The notes beneath the pieces are model-generated. The model saw nothing but the letters and a program-made list of their open reading frames with translations, was not told the DNA's origin and made no database searches. A program made the translations under genes and the position numbers. From a virus, in IMG/VR virus record IMGVR_UViG_3300008963_000003, positions 1 to 64,000 of that record: a DNA stretch of 64,000 nucleotides; one strand, written 5' to 3'. Of the stretch, positions 43,278 to 54,800 are shown piece by piece (position 1 is the first letter of the stretch; each line of letters opens with the position of its first letter).

Positions 43278-46200
43278 ATGGAATTTTTTAAAAAGCAAAC
43301 CATACATGAACGAAAAATAGATGACAGATCTATTATTTTAACAGCCGACGGTAATGTAGAAATAAATCCCTCTGGCGGTAATGTAAACATGACAGGAAAT
43401 TTGTCTGTGACAGGAAATGTCACAGGACCAAAGACTTCAGATATACTCTATGTTACACAGGATGGTGATGATCTCAACGATGGTAAAAGTCAAGGCGCTG
43501 ATGGTGCAAAACGAACAATTAAATCAGCAGTAGAAGCAGCAGTAGAAGGCACTACAATTTTAGTCGGTCCGGGCGATTATTTTGAAGAAAATCCTATAGT
43601 TCTGCCAGACAAAGTTACAATTGCAGGTACAGGCGAATTACAAAATACACAGATATTTCCTAAAAACAACACAGAAACAATTTTTTATCTCGGTAATGGA
43701 TGTTATCTTTTTCAATTAACTTTTAGAGGATTGCGTGATCCAGGCTGGTGTGTAGAAATTAGACCAGGTACTTTATGTACACAGTCACCCTATGTTCAAA
43801 ATTGCTCAAATATCAACGGTCCTTGGCTCAATGATGGTACAGAATTTATACCATTTGAAACTGTGCAAATAGAAGGAGTTGAACCTGGTGCACGTCCGTT
43901 GCTTGTAGAAGATTTTCCAAATCTTCCGTTTGAAAAGCAGGTAAACGAAACCGGCGGCGGCAATGGAATGTTAGTCGACGGTGACTTGTACAATCCTGCT
44001 AGTTTAGTTAAATCAATGGTTGCTGATGCTTTCACGCAAATTGCACAAGGTGGAATAGGCTTTCATATTACAAACTTTGGTTATACACAAATTGTTAGCT
44101 GCTTTACAGTTTTCTGCCGTGTTGGATTTTTAACAACCAAAGGCGGTTATTTAAGTATATCTAACAGTGTTAGCGACTTTGGTACACAAGGTTGTGTGTC
44201 TGATGGTTTTTATCCAATTGCATACACAAATGCTAAACCAGTACAAAATTATTTTAGTAATGTAGCAAGTATTACAGTTACAAACGCTGGATCAGGATAC
44301 ACTTCTGCACCTACAGTAACTATTGAACCCCCAAGTTCGCCAGGTGGAACACAGGCTACTGCGTTTGCCGACATTGATGCTACAACCGGCGAAGTATCAT
44401 CAATAACAGTTTCGGACCAGGGCAGCGGATATACCAGTGTTCCATTGGTTACTCTGTCCGGCGGCGATGCACAACTGCAAGCAGAAGCAGTTGTTAATCT
44501 TGCAACAAATACAACTATACAGATTCAAAGTTTAAGAGATAAACCACAAACTGGCAGTATAATAAAATTTGATGGCGATCCTGAGTTTTATTTTATTACT
44601 GAAAATAATATAATCGAATCTCCTTTCTTTTATGATGAAGAAATATGCAAACGAGATACTAGAAGAATTATCGATGCTGTAACAGGCGATATTGTTTTAC
44701 AAACAAACTATCAAAGTATTACAGCGGCACAAAGTTATCTAAGAGGAACAGCTTCAAAAGTATTGCTAGATCAGTTAGAACCGACAATATATGGAATAGA
44801 AACAGCTAGAGATGAAATGAAATCTGTCATTAATAATCTAGCTATGAGAGAAGAAATTGATCAACGTTTTAATATTATTTTAAATACTTTACAAGCTGGT
44901 GATAGTGCAGGAATTCCTGATATTGTTTACAGTGATTTAAACAGTTTAGATTCCGGATTAATCAAAGCAAAAGATAATATTGTACAAAATAGAGACTTCA
45001 TAATAAATGAAGTTACAGCGTACATAAACGAACAGTTTACAGAATTAAGCTATAATTTTGAAAGATATAGAGAAGATGTCGAACGTTTAATTCAAAATAT
45101 AGCACTTTATGCACTGTTTGGTAGTGACCATCAAGTATTAAGATCTGCCCAAGAGCTAGAATTCAGAGACAGATTTAAGGACATGTATATTGACAGTTTT
45201 AATTTTTTAAAACAAGAAATTTTAAATCTGTCTAGTGTGCAAAGCAGTGCTACAGCATCAGCAAGAGTTGAAGAAGGATTTAACCAATTTATTAATATAA
45301 TTGATGATGGCGACAGCAGTGCAATTACTACTGAATTTCCTAATCCTGATGGATTTGTACAAAATAGAATAGATGCAAAAGATCAATTACAAGCTAATAG
45401 AAGTTTTCTTGCAGCAGAATTTGTAGCATACATTGAAAATGAACCTATAATATTTGATTTTAACAGTGCAGCTTACGCTACAGATTTTGAAAGAATTGTT
45501 GACTCTCTTACTTTTGATATTTTGTATGGCGGCGACAGTGCTACAATTCAAGAAGCAAAATATTATTTCTTTAATAATAATAATTTTTCATCATTGGGTA
45601 ACGTGCAAAAACAATTGTTAGTTGATGCATTTTCAAGAATGAGATTTGTAATTGATAGAGTAGTAAAAGGCATAACTGTAACTAAAACACCTGGCAACAG
45701 TGAAACTCAAGATACAAGCAATAATAATGCTACTAACAGTGAGTCTAGTGTTTTAGATGCCTTACTGTTTAACATCGAAGACGCTGTAGATAATCTAACG
45801 CTGGATAGACTTCCAACTAGTAGAACATTCCCAGTTATTGAAAATCAACCAAATGATCTTCAGGATGCATACAATCAAATAACAGCACAGCAAGTAACAT
45901 CAACAACTAACGCAATAAATTACATTGGTGCAAATTATCCTAACAATACCTATAATGTAGAAAAATGTAAAAGAGATGTAGGATTCATAATTGATGCAAT
46001 TTACAGAGATGCACAAACTGGATCAAATCACAATACTATTACAGCTGGGTTAGCTTATAACAGAGCTAACACTGAGTATCTAAATAGAGAACAAAAACCA
46101 GCAACCATTATAGCATTAAGACAGGCTAAATCATTAGTTGAATCAACATTGATAGATTATCCTACTTTTCAAAACAATGCTGTAGATTTATTTCAAAATG

Positions 46201-49200
46201 TTTTAGACATAATTGAATTTAATCAATTACCTAGCGAAGGAACTGAATTTCCTGATCCAGGCCCAGCGGCTGCTGAACTTATTGCTGCACGAGATCAGTT
46301 GGTTGCTAACAGAGACTTTTTAGTCGAAGAAGCAATTGCATATCTTGCAGACAATTATTTTATCTATGATAGTGATAAGTGTAGTCGAGATACTGAAATA
46401 ATTCTCGATGCTGCATATTATGATAGTGCACTTGATACCAATTATAATGCAGTAACATCAGGATTAGCATATAGAAGATCTTATAGTGCGAACGTTCTAA
46501 ATGATCAATTAACGGAAACTGTTGGGGCATTAACATATACAAAAGGTTTAGCAAATACTGCGTTAAGTAGCAGCACAGTTGCTCAAACTAGAAGTGATGC
46601 AACCTTTGACGAAATTATAGACATTTTGCAAAACGGAACAGCCGAAGCAGATACTATAATATTCAATAATCCAACTGATGCAACTTCTGCTGAAATTAAT
46701 GCTAAGACAAATCTTCAAAACAATAAAGAATTTATTGCAGATGAAGCTGCGGCATATATCAATAACAATTATGTAAACTTTACATATGATCAAACTTTGT
46801 TTAACAACGATTTAGAAGTTGTATTTGACGCTGTGGCCTTGGATAGTGCACTAGGAACAAATTATAATGCAGTTACCGCAGGTTTGTATTATCAAAGAGA
46901 GTACAATGCAACAAGGTTAGCAGATCAAAAATTACAAACTGTTGGCTCATTGGAATATTTAAAAGATAAAACTGTGTTACTAGGTCTAAGCGATACAGTT
47001 GAATCAAGAACCGTTGCAGCATTTGATGAAATTATTGATATTATTGAAAACGGAATTGTAAGCACAGATACAGCGGCAGATGCTTTACAATTTACAACAC
47101 CTTCTGTATTACCAAGTACAAATGCAGTGGAAGCCAAAGATCAACTAATTGCAAATAAACAATTTTTAATTGATGATACAATTGCATATATTAACAACAC
47201 TTATCCGAGTCTTGTATACGATCAAACCAAATGCGAAAGAGATTTGGGATATATTGTCGATGCCTTATGTCATGATATTCTTTATGGTGGAAACAGTGCT
47301 ACTGTATCAGCTGCTGAAAGTTATTTTAACGGCGCAGTTAGTCAGCTAGGCGCTGGACAGCAAACCGCTACCGCTGATTCGTTTGCACATTTAGCCTCAA
47401 TAATTTCAAGTGTAGTAGTTAATACCGCAGTTACTCCGCAACCAAATAATAATACTTCTCAGGATACTTCTAATCCACCGGCTACTTCAACTGAAGCAAA
47501 TACTCTTGATGGATTAGTACAAATAATCGAAGATGTAATTACAGCAGGCGATACTAGCGGATTGCCCGCAGTGGTATTACCAAACTTATCTTGGACAACA
47601 CTTGATGTACAAGAAGGTTACAGTGTTATCAAATCAAATATATCTTCACTCACAGCAGATGTAAATCAATTTATTTCTGACACTTATCAAAGTTTTACAT
47701 TTGATTCTGCAATCTGTAAAAGAGATACACGATACATTGTCGATGCATTAACATACGATATTCTTTACGGCGGAAACAGTGCTGTTTTTGAAGCTGCAAA
47801 AGCATATTGGTTTGGAAGTGTAAGTCAAGTTGCTGGTCAACAAGAGAGAACAGCTGAGGCATTTTCTTATATTTCTAATGTAATTGATGAAATTATTTTA
47901 AATCAAACAATTTTGAATCCTGAACAAACTGTGTCTACACAAACAATTTCAGCCGGTGCAGGATCAGCAACTGAAGTAACAAAAGCACAAAATTCTTTAC
48001 AGCTTATTCAAGATGTAATTATAAATGGTATCGATGTACTTCCTAATAAAACTTTTCCTGACATTGATTGGGTTGATTCTACAATTCAAAATGCAGTAAA
48101 CAATTTAGAAGCAGAACAAAATTCAATTGTAAATGATACTATTAACTTTATTAATACAACTTACAATGGATTTAGCTACGATCAAAACCTGTGTCGACGT
48201 GATACTGGATATGTGCTTGACGCAGTTACTCATGATTTATTGTATGGTACACAGACAACTGGTGATAAAACCAATATTGCTACATTAATTGCAACAAGAG
48301 CATTAATACTAGGAAGTTCACAAGAAAAACTTGATCAACAAGGTATAATTACCGGAGAAGTTTATGGAAGATTAATTGTCGCTGCAAAAGCCTGTGTCGA
48401 AGGTACAGTGTTTACAAAAACTCCAGGTAATCCAGAAGATCAAGTGTTGTTAGGCAGTTACGGCGGAACCGAAGAAGTTAATAGGACAGAAGAATTATTA
48501 AATATTTACAAAACTGCTGCTGAAACAAAAAGTTTAGTAGGCACTCCAAGCGAAGTAGAACCTGATTTTAGTTGGTTAGCTGTTGATACAAGAGCAGCAG
48601 CTTCGACTTTATTAGCAGCAAAAAGCACAATTGAAAATCAAGTAATTGAATACATTACTGATAATATAATTGAATTTGAATATAATATACAAAAGTGTGA
48701 AAGAGATACTGGCTACATTATTGATGCTGCACTGTACGATATGCTTTACGGTGGTAATAAACAGACTCGAAGAGCTGCATTAGCATATTATAATAATGCA
48801 GTAATTCAAGGTCAAGAATTAATTACTGCTTACACATATTATTATCTTGCAGATATAATGGAAAAAATTGCCAATAATGAACCAATTGAAAAATCTCTTG
48901 GAAACAATTTAACGCAAGATTTTAGCATACCAGATGGCAGTGAAACTGGAAGTGACATATTACAACTACTGATAGATAGAATTGCACAAAGTGTTCTAGA
49001 AGGTAGTACCGATGGTTTCACAGAAATTGAACACAATTATCAATTAGGCAGCAGTGAATATTTGGTAGAACGCGAATTAATTGCTACTAACGAATCAAGC
49101 ATAGTTGATACTACAATCAGTGAAATTAATTTAGAGTTTGGCGGTAAAGCAAGTATTACAGTATTTCCAGGAATTGTCAGTGTTACACAGGACAAACAAG

Positions 49201-51755
49201 CAGAGCTTTACAATGTTAGCACTATTTCAACATCAGGGCATGCATTTGAATATGTAGGTGCAGGAATAACCTATAATGCATTGCCATTTTTTGGTGGTAC
49301 ACCTATTGCTGAACAAGAAATTGTAGAAATTGGCCAAGGTAAGGTTTTTGCAGGCGGCACAGTTGACCAAATAGGTAACTTTAGAGTTGGTAATTTCTTT
49401 GCTGTTAATGCACTTAACGGTAGTATTACATTAAACGCTAATCAACTGGATTTAGCAGGTCTAACCAGTGTAGGACCTCTAATAAGAGACAATGTACCAG
49501 TGGGTGTTGAATTAAGAGAAATTAGTAATAATCCAGCATTGCAAGCAAGTACCGGTATTCAAGATCCTAATACTGCTCCAACACAAGCAGCAGTGTCAAC
49601 ATATGTTGAAAATAGATATCTTAATAAAACCACCGGCGGAACAGTTACTGGTAATCTAATACTAGACGGCGATTTTGATGTAAACGGTGATGTTATTAGT
49701 ACTGAAGTTGATAACTTTAGCCTATTAAATACCAATGCAGAAACAATAAATGCATTCGGCGATGCTACTGTAATAAACATAGGCTCCGATATAGGTTTAA
49801 TGACAATTAATCCTGATCTACTAGTAGAAGGAGCATTAACAGTTAACGGAGACACAGTTTTATCAGGAGATATCAGCTTTAATATTCCTGACGAAACATT
49901 GCAAGCATTTAGCATAACCACTGAAGGAAGTCTTGACTATATTAGTATTAATACTAGAACCGACGAAGAAAAAATAACCTTTGGTGATCGTCCGTTAATT
50001 GAGATACAAAACACAACAGAAAGTACAAATAACACATCTGGTGCGTTAGTAGTCGATGGCGGCGCAGCAATAGCTAAAAATTTAAATGTAGGCGGAAATT
50101 TAAATGTTGATCTAAATACTACATTAGGTTCAGACAGAGCTCTACATACCGTGGAAATAAATGCACAGGTCAATATTGATGTACCTGATAACACTGTAGA
50201 TGTTTTCAAAATACGTGAAAATATCACTGATTATGTTACAATCATTACTACAGACAGTAATGAATCTGTTACAATAGGCAGTGTTCCAAAATTGCTATTG
50301 GAAAATCAAGATGATGCAGTATCGGCGAATACAGGTTCGTTGCAAACTCTAGGTGGTATTGCCGCAGCAAGAAATATTCATGCTGGTGTAGACATCACGG
50401 CAGATAGAGATTTAATAGCCGGCGGCGATATAGAAGTCAATGGTACTAGTATTATTACAGACGAAACTGGTACATTTAATTTATTGAATACTAATGCGAC
50501 CACAATTAATGCATTTGGTTCTGCTGTTGATATTAATATTGGTTCAACATTTGGACTACTAACAGTTAATAATCAACGTGTTGTATTTAACAGTGTAGAA
50601 ACTATACAAATTCCTGTAGGTACTACTGCTGATAGACCGACACCAGAAACTGGACAGATTAGATTTAACACTGATACTACAGTATTTGAAGGTTATGACG
50701 GAATTGCCTGGGGGTCATTAGGAGGAGTAAAGGACGTTGATCAAGATACATTTGTGCGTCCAGAAACTGGTCCAGGAGTTGACAATGATCAATTGGAGTT
50801 CTTTACTGAAGGTTCCAAAAGACTTACAATTGGAAATTCAGAATTTATAATAGAAGATACTAATCCTGTTGAAATATTAAATCAAACAGAAAGTGTAAAT
50901 TTTTCATCTGGAGCACTAACCGTTGCCGGCGGTGTTGGTATTGCTAAAAATCTAAGCGTACAAGGATTTATAACTGGCGACAACAATGGTATATTACAGT
51001 TAACTGATTTAGCATCTGATGTTATTGATATACGTGCAAACACAGTATTAGCACAAGATGGAATTAAACTTTTAACTAATGCACCAGATAGTGCAGCAGA
51101 TGACATTGTCTATCCTATAGTATTAGCTCATCATACAATAAGTGGTTCACCGGTTGCAGGCTCAGGCACTGGTATCAAATTTGAACTCGAAACTGCAAAT
51201 GATAATTTTGAAACCGGCGGCCAAATTGATGTTATTGCGCAAGACGTAACAGGTACACAAGAAGACTTTGACATGGTGTTTAGCACTATGATCAACGGCA
51301 GTGTTGTTGAAAAATTACGCCTCGGCGAAGATACTAGTGTATTTTCAACAGATATAACAATAGACAATAACTCATTGTTAACCTCTCAAACAACATTTAA
51401 CTTGCTAAATGATACAGCAACAACTGTCAATTTTGCTGGTGCTGCAACTGCATTAAACATTGGTGCAAGCGGTGGATTAACAACAGTTGATCAAAATGTC
51501 CAAATTAACGAAGATGTAACAATTGACGGTACACTTGCTCTAACAAATGTTGATCTCGAAGTACAATACGGCGGCACCGGTGTAAGTGCATTTACTACAG
51601 ATGGTATACTATACGGTAATGGTGCAGATCCAGTACAAGTAACTGACGCAGCAGGAACTAGTGATACTAATACATCGTATCAAGTATTAACAGTGACCAG
51701 CGATGTTGATGCTACTCCGGTTTGGACTGACACAATAGATGGTGGTAGCTTTTAA
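43278..51755 (+). CDS. Giant tail fibre protein 1, 2825 aa
   Basis: Domain order: short N-terminal beta part; a pectate-lyase-like right-handed beta-helix at about 50-330 (LYVTQDGDDLNDGKSQG near 55); two G-S-G-Y-T modules at about 334-400. Ten spaced copies of a helical repeat (consensus C-x-R-D-x-x-x-[IV]-[IVL]-D-A-x-x-x-D) follow at about 450-1830. Then comes a HAFEYVGAGITYNALPFFGG domain near 1987, and beta repeats of the N-A-T-T-[IV]-N-A-F-G-x-A-T type from about 2150 on. The end is GGTG-x-A-F...ILYGNG. No S74 chaperone. It closely parallels the next giant fibre, so the two are probably paralogues. Length is unusual even for fibres. A GTGGTAG terminator overlaps its stop. Confidence 0.75.
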   Translation: MEFFKKQTIHERKIDDRSIILTADGNVEINPSGGNVNMTGNLSVTGNVTGPKTSDILYVTQDGDDLNDGKSQGADGAKRTIKSAVEAAVEGTTILVGPGDYFEENPIVLPDKVTIAGTGELQNTQIFPKNNTETIFYLGNGCYLFQLTFRGLRDPGWCVEIRPGTLCTQSPYVQNCSNINGPWLNDGTEFIPFETVQIEGVEPGARPLLVEDFPNLPFEKQVNETGGGNGMLVDGDLYNPASLVKSMVADAFTQIAQGGIGFHITNFGYTQIVSCFTVFCRVGFLTTKGGYLSISNSVSDFGTQGCVSDGFYPIAYTNAKPVQNYFSNVASITVTNAGSGYTSAPTVTIEPPSSPGGTQATAFADIDATTGEVSSITVSDQGSGYTSVPLVTLSGGDAQLQAEAVVNLATNTTIQIQSLRDKPQTGSIIKFDGDPEFYFITENNIIESPFFYDEEICKRDTRRIIDAVTGDIVLQTNYQSITAAQSYLRGTASKVLLDQLEPTIYGIETARDEMKSVINNLAMREEIDQRFNIILNTLQAGDSAGIPDIVYSDLNSLDSGLIKAKDNIVQNRDFIINEVTAYINEQFTELSYNFERYREDVERLIQNIALYALFGSDHQVLRSAQELEFRDRFKDMYIDSFNFLKQEILNLSSVQSSATASARVEEGFNQFINIIDDGDSSAITTEFPNPDGFVQNRIDAKDQLQANRSFLAAEFVAYIENEPIIFDFNSAAYATDFERIVDSLTFDILYGGDSATIQEAKYYFFNNNNFSSLGNVQKQLLVDAFSRMRFVIDRVVKGITVTKTPGNSETQDTSNNNATNSESSVLDALLFNIEDAVDNLTLDRLPTSRTFPVIENQPNDLQDAYNQITAQQVTSTTNAINYIGANYPNNTYNVEKCKRDVGFIIDAIYRDAQTGSNHNTITAGLAYNRANTEYLNREQKPATIIALRQAKSLVESTLIDYPTFQNNAVDLFQNVLDIIEFNQLPSEGTEFPDPGPAAAELIAARDQLVANRDFLVEEAIAYLADNYFIYDSDKCSRDTEIILDAAYYDSALDTNYNAVTSGLAYRRSYSANVLNDQLTETVGALTYTKGLANTALSSSTVAQTRSDATFDEIIDILQNGTAEADTIIFNNPTDATSAEINAKTNLQNNKEFIADEAAAYINNNYVNFTYDQTLFNNDLEVVFDAVALDSALGTNYNAVTAGLYYQREYNATRLADQKLQTVGSLEYLKDKTVLLGLSDTVESRTVAAFDEIIDIIENGIVSTDTAADALQFTTPSVLPSTNAVEAKDQLIANKQFLIDDTIAYINNTYPSLVYDQTKCERDLGYIVDALCHDILYGGNSATVSAAESYFNGAVSQLGAGQQTATADSFAHLASIISSVVVNTAVTPQPNNNTSQDTSNPPATSTEANTLDGLVQIIEDVITAGDTSGLPAVVLPNLSWTTLDVQEGYSVIKSNISSLTADVNQFISDTYQSFTFDSAICKRDTRYIVDALTYDILYGGNSAVFEAAKAYWFGSVSQVAGQQERTAEAFSYISNVIDEIILNQTILNPEQTVSTQTISAGAGSATEVTKAQNSLQLIQDVIINGIDVLPNKTFPDIDWVDSTIQNAVNNLEAEQNSIVNDTINFINTTYNGFSYDQNLCRRDTGYVLDAVTHDLLYGTQTTGDKTNIATLIATRALILGSSQEKLDQQGIITGEVYGRLIVAAKACVEGTVFTKTPGNPEDQVLLGSYGGTEEVNRTEELLNIYKTAAETKSLVGTPSEVEPDFSWLAVDTRAAASTLLAAKSTIENQVIEYITDNIIEFEYNIQKCERDTGYIIDAALYDMLYGGNKQTRRAALAYYNNAVIQGQELITAYTYYYLADIMEKIANNEPIEKSLGNNLTQDFSIPDGSETGSDILQLLIDRIAQSVLEGSTDGFTEIEHNYQLGSSEYLVERELIATNESSIVDTTISEINLEFGGKASITVFPGIVSVTQDKQAELYNVSTISTSGHAFEYVGAGITYNALPFFGGTPIAEQEIVEIGQGKVFAGGTVDQIGNFRVGNFFAVNALNGSITLNANQLDLAGLTSVGPLIRDNVPVGVELREISNNPALQASTGIQDPNTAPTQAAVSTYVENRYLNKTTGGTVTGNLILDGDFDVNGDVISTEVDNFSLLNTNAETINAFGDATVINIGSDIGLMTINPDLLVEGALTVNGDTVLSGDISFNIPDETLQAFSITTEGSLDYISINTRTDEEKITFGDRPLIEIQNTTESTNNTSGALVVDGGAAIAKNLNVGGNLNVDLNTTLGSDRALHTVEINAQVNIDVPDNTVDVFKIRENITDYVTIITTDSNESVTIGSVPKLLLENQDDAVSANTGSLQTLGGIAAARNIHAGVDITADRDLIAGGDIEVNGTSIITDETGTFNLLNTNATTINAFGSAVDINIGSTFGLLTVNNQRVVFNSVETIQIPVGTTADRPTPETGQIRFNTDTTVFEGYDGIAWGSLGGVKDVDQDTFVRPETGPGVDNDQLEFFTEGSKRLTIGNSEFIIEDTNPVEILNQTESVNFSSGALTVAGGVGIAKNLSVQGFITGDNNGILQLTDLASDVIDIRANTVLAQDGIKLLTNAPDSAADDIVYPIVLAHHTISGSPVAGSGTGIKFELETANDNFETGGQIDVIAQDVTGTQEDFDMVFSTMINGSVVEKLRLGEDTSVFSTDITIDNNSLLTSQTTFNLLNDTATTVNFAGAATALNIGASGGLTTVDQNVQINEDVTIDGTLALTNVDLEVQYGGTGVSAFTTDGILYGNGADPVQVTDAAGTSDTNTSYQVLTVTSDVDATPVWTDTIDGGSF

Positions 51756-51773
51756 AAAACTACCACTTTAATT
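51742..51773 (+). terminator. Terminator overlapping the stop of fibre 1
   Basis: GTGGTAG (51742-51748), loop with the TAA stop, CTACCAC (51760-51766), then TTTAATTT. Perfect 7-bp stem with T-rich tail; it closes the 41300 transcript just before the next late box. Confidence 0.8.
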
Positions 51774-51778
51774 TCCTT

Positions 51779-51786
51779 GATAAATA
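51779..51786 (+). promoter_or_regulatory. Late promoter box GATAAATA for fibre 2
   Basis: GATAAATA right after the terminator, 76 nt before the ATG at 51863. Identical box to those at 31962 and 41300, and to the minus-strand boxes at 783 and 18238. Confidence 0.65.
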
Positions 51787-51793
51787 AAACTAT

Positions 51794-51837
51794 AACGATT
51801 TCTATCGTTTATTCTTGGGCGTCTTAGAGACCTGACC
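51794..51837 (+). other. Structured 5' leader of fibre 2
   Basis: AACGAT/ATCGTT stem with TTCT loop (51794-51809), then GTCT/AGAC (51821-51831) inside GGG...CCC (51817-51837). Lies between the late start site and AGGAGG. Parallels the leader of 41398 in place, not in sequence. Confidence 0.5.
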
Positions 51838-51862
51838 CGTACCTAAATAGGAGGCATGCCGA

Positions 51863-54800
51863 ATGGCAACTAAAATCAAACACAAGCGCAGCAGTGTGGC
51901 TGGTAAACAGCCACTGGTTTCACAGTTAGATTCAGGTGAACTAGCTCTTAATACAGCAGACGGAAAAGTTTACTTACTACGCGATGACAACACTGTTCAA
52001 GATATTACTAAAAAAGTTTTTGAAGGTGATACCAGTGTACAAGTTGACGATCTCGGTACTCCTGAAACTGCACAAGTTAGTGTTACAGTAAACAATGACG
52101 ATAAAATGATTGTCACTGACAGTCAAACTAATATAAACCAAGATGTTACTATTGAAAATGCCAAAACTCTTACATTTAAAGAATTAATTGCCGGCGGTAA
52201 TGACGGAGTATCAATTAAAGCACCGGATGTGCTTGATAGTGGATATCAGCTTACACTGCCTCCTACCAACGGTACAATTGGTCAATTAGTTAAAACCGAC
52301 GGCGAGGGTAATTTAGAATTTACAGATTCAGATATTTTTGGCGGCAATGTTATCTATGTAAGTGCTGAACAAGGTGACGATGCAAATGATGGACAAAGTG
52401 CACCGGTAAAAACAGTAAAGCGTGCATGTCAAATAGCATCAGGTTTAGTATACAATCCTGACGGTACTACAAATGGAACAAGAATAAATGTTAAAGTTGC
52501 TGTTGGAGATTATCCTGAGGATAACCCAGTTATTGTTCCTGATAATGTTGTTATCAAAGGCGATGGGCTTCGTGGATGTATTATAAGACCAAAAAATGCA
52601 AACCTTGACATGCTTCGTGTACGAAATGCATGTTATTTTGGTGAATTTACTTTTAGAGACGGAATTGATACTAACTTTGTTCCTCTTATAACATTTGATT
52701 ATGCTGTTGCATTTGACGATCCAAGCGCAACTGATGTTACAGATAGAAATCTATACACTAACTTACCAGATACTAAACCAACAATTACTACATCTCCGTA
52801 TATACAAAACTGTTCAATTATTTCGTTCCTAGGCGGAAACGGTGCAAAAATTGACGGTAGTAAAGTTGAATCGCCAAACGTTCCTCGATTTGGTATTGAA
52901 GCAGAAAATCCTGTAATAGGTGCTATACCTGAACAAGGTAAGTCAATGGTTGCTAACGCCTTTACTATTCTTTCTTTTGGCGGAACAGCTTGGCGACTAA
53001 CCAATGATGCATATGCACAGATTGTTAGCTGCTTCGAAATTTTCCTACTTAACGGTGTTTATTGTCAAAGCGGTGGATATTGTTCTATTACTAACTCGGC
53101 TACTAACTTTGGATTGTATGCCTTGCGTGCAAGTGGATATTCTCCAAAAGCCTTTAATTTTGATAGAAGTTTTGTTACAGCAACAGGCGAAGCTGACGGT
53201 AAACAAACAGTATCAATCGTTGGTGTAAACAGATCCGCACCAGTTGAAGAATTTGTATTACGCTTCCGCGAACCAGATTATAAAATTGCACATGATTTGC
53301 TTTTGTTAAACAGAGATGCTATTGCAGCTGATACAGTAACTTGGATTAACGACCAAATAACAAATGCCACTGCTAGTATTTGGTCAGGATTTACATACAA
53401 TGAAGATATCTATAGAAAAAACATAAGAGATTTTATTGATTCAATTAGATATGATGTAATATTTAATAGTAATTACAGATCAATTAGTGCTGCATTAAGA
53501 TATCATTATAATTCCAACAGTTTTGAATTATACAATGATGTAGATCAAATAGTAGCATCATTAACACAGGCAAAAACCTATACTGCAAATTATCTATCAG
53601 ATGCAACTGCTATTAGTAGATCTAATGCATTGTGGGATGAAATTATTGACATAATTCAAAACGGTGTCTCTGCTGCCGATGTGTACAGTTTTCCTGATCC
53701 TACAGGTGGAGTTGATAACGCTAGCGATACTGGATTTGCAAACGCTAGAGATCAAGTAGTTGCTAATAAAAATTTTATAATTGACGAAATAACCAGCTGG
53801 ATAGACGATCAAATTACTCAGCAAAACGCTCCATTTACTGCTGGATTTACTTACAATGAAGCAAAATGTGCTAGAGATGTTGGATTAATTATAGATGCAC
53901 TAATATATGATTTAACATACGGCGGCAATCTTCAAACATACGAAGCAGCACTTGCATATTTTGTAGATGGTGTGGCACAATACGGTAACGGAGAACTCGA
54001 AGAAACTGTTGCTGCATACGAAAGACTCAAAACTGTTATTGAGCAAGTTATAGTAGAAACTGATGTTGTAATATCTTCCGGAACTACTGAAACGCAAGAT
54101 AAAACAGGCACACCTGGCAGTGTTGATGCACAAGATTTTGCAGGAAATAGAATACAAGAAATAATTGATTATCTTAATGATCCATCTACTGAACCAACAA
54201 GATTTGAACCAGATGTGTCTTGGGTAAGTGCAAACTTACAAACTGCATATAACGAAGTTGATCTAGAAGGTCAAGTCAACATTGCACAAAACGTAACACA
54301 GTGGATGAATCAACAAATACAAGCTAATATTTGGGGTAATTTTGCTTATGATGAATCCAAATGCGAAAGAGACACACGTTTAATTGTCGAAGCAGTAGCA
54401 AAAGATACTTGGGATACAGGAAATAGATTTTCAAGAAGTGCTGGACTTTCATATTATACTAGAAACCTACAAGACTCAAGTCAAATAAGTATCAGCGGCC
54501 AAGAATTGCAAACTATAGCAGCAATTGAACAAGCAGCAGTGTATGCAAATACATATATTACTGATTTATCAGTTAATGTACAAGATTTTGTAAACAGTAG
54601 ATTTGATATTGTTACAACAATTATCAATGATCCCAATGATTTACCTGAACCAACTGAAGTAAGTTCAGCTGGAGATATTACAAATGACTTTAAACCTACT
54701 CCTGTTGAAACACTTTTCAACGCTGAGACTGACGTTAGCACAATTAGTAATGTAATTACAATTGTTGATCATGGTTTTTCAAATGGACAAAAATTAATTT

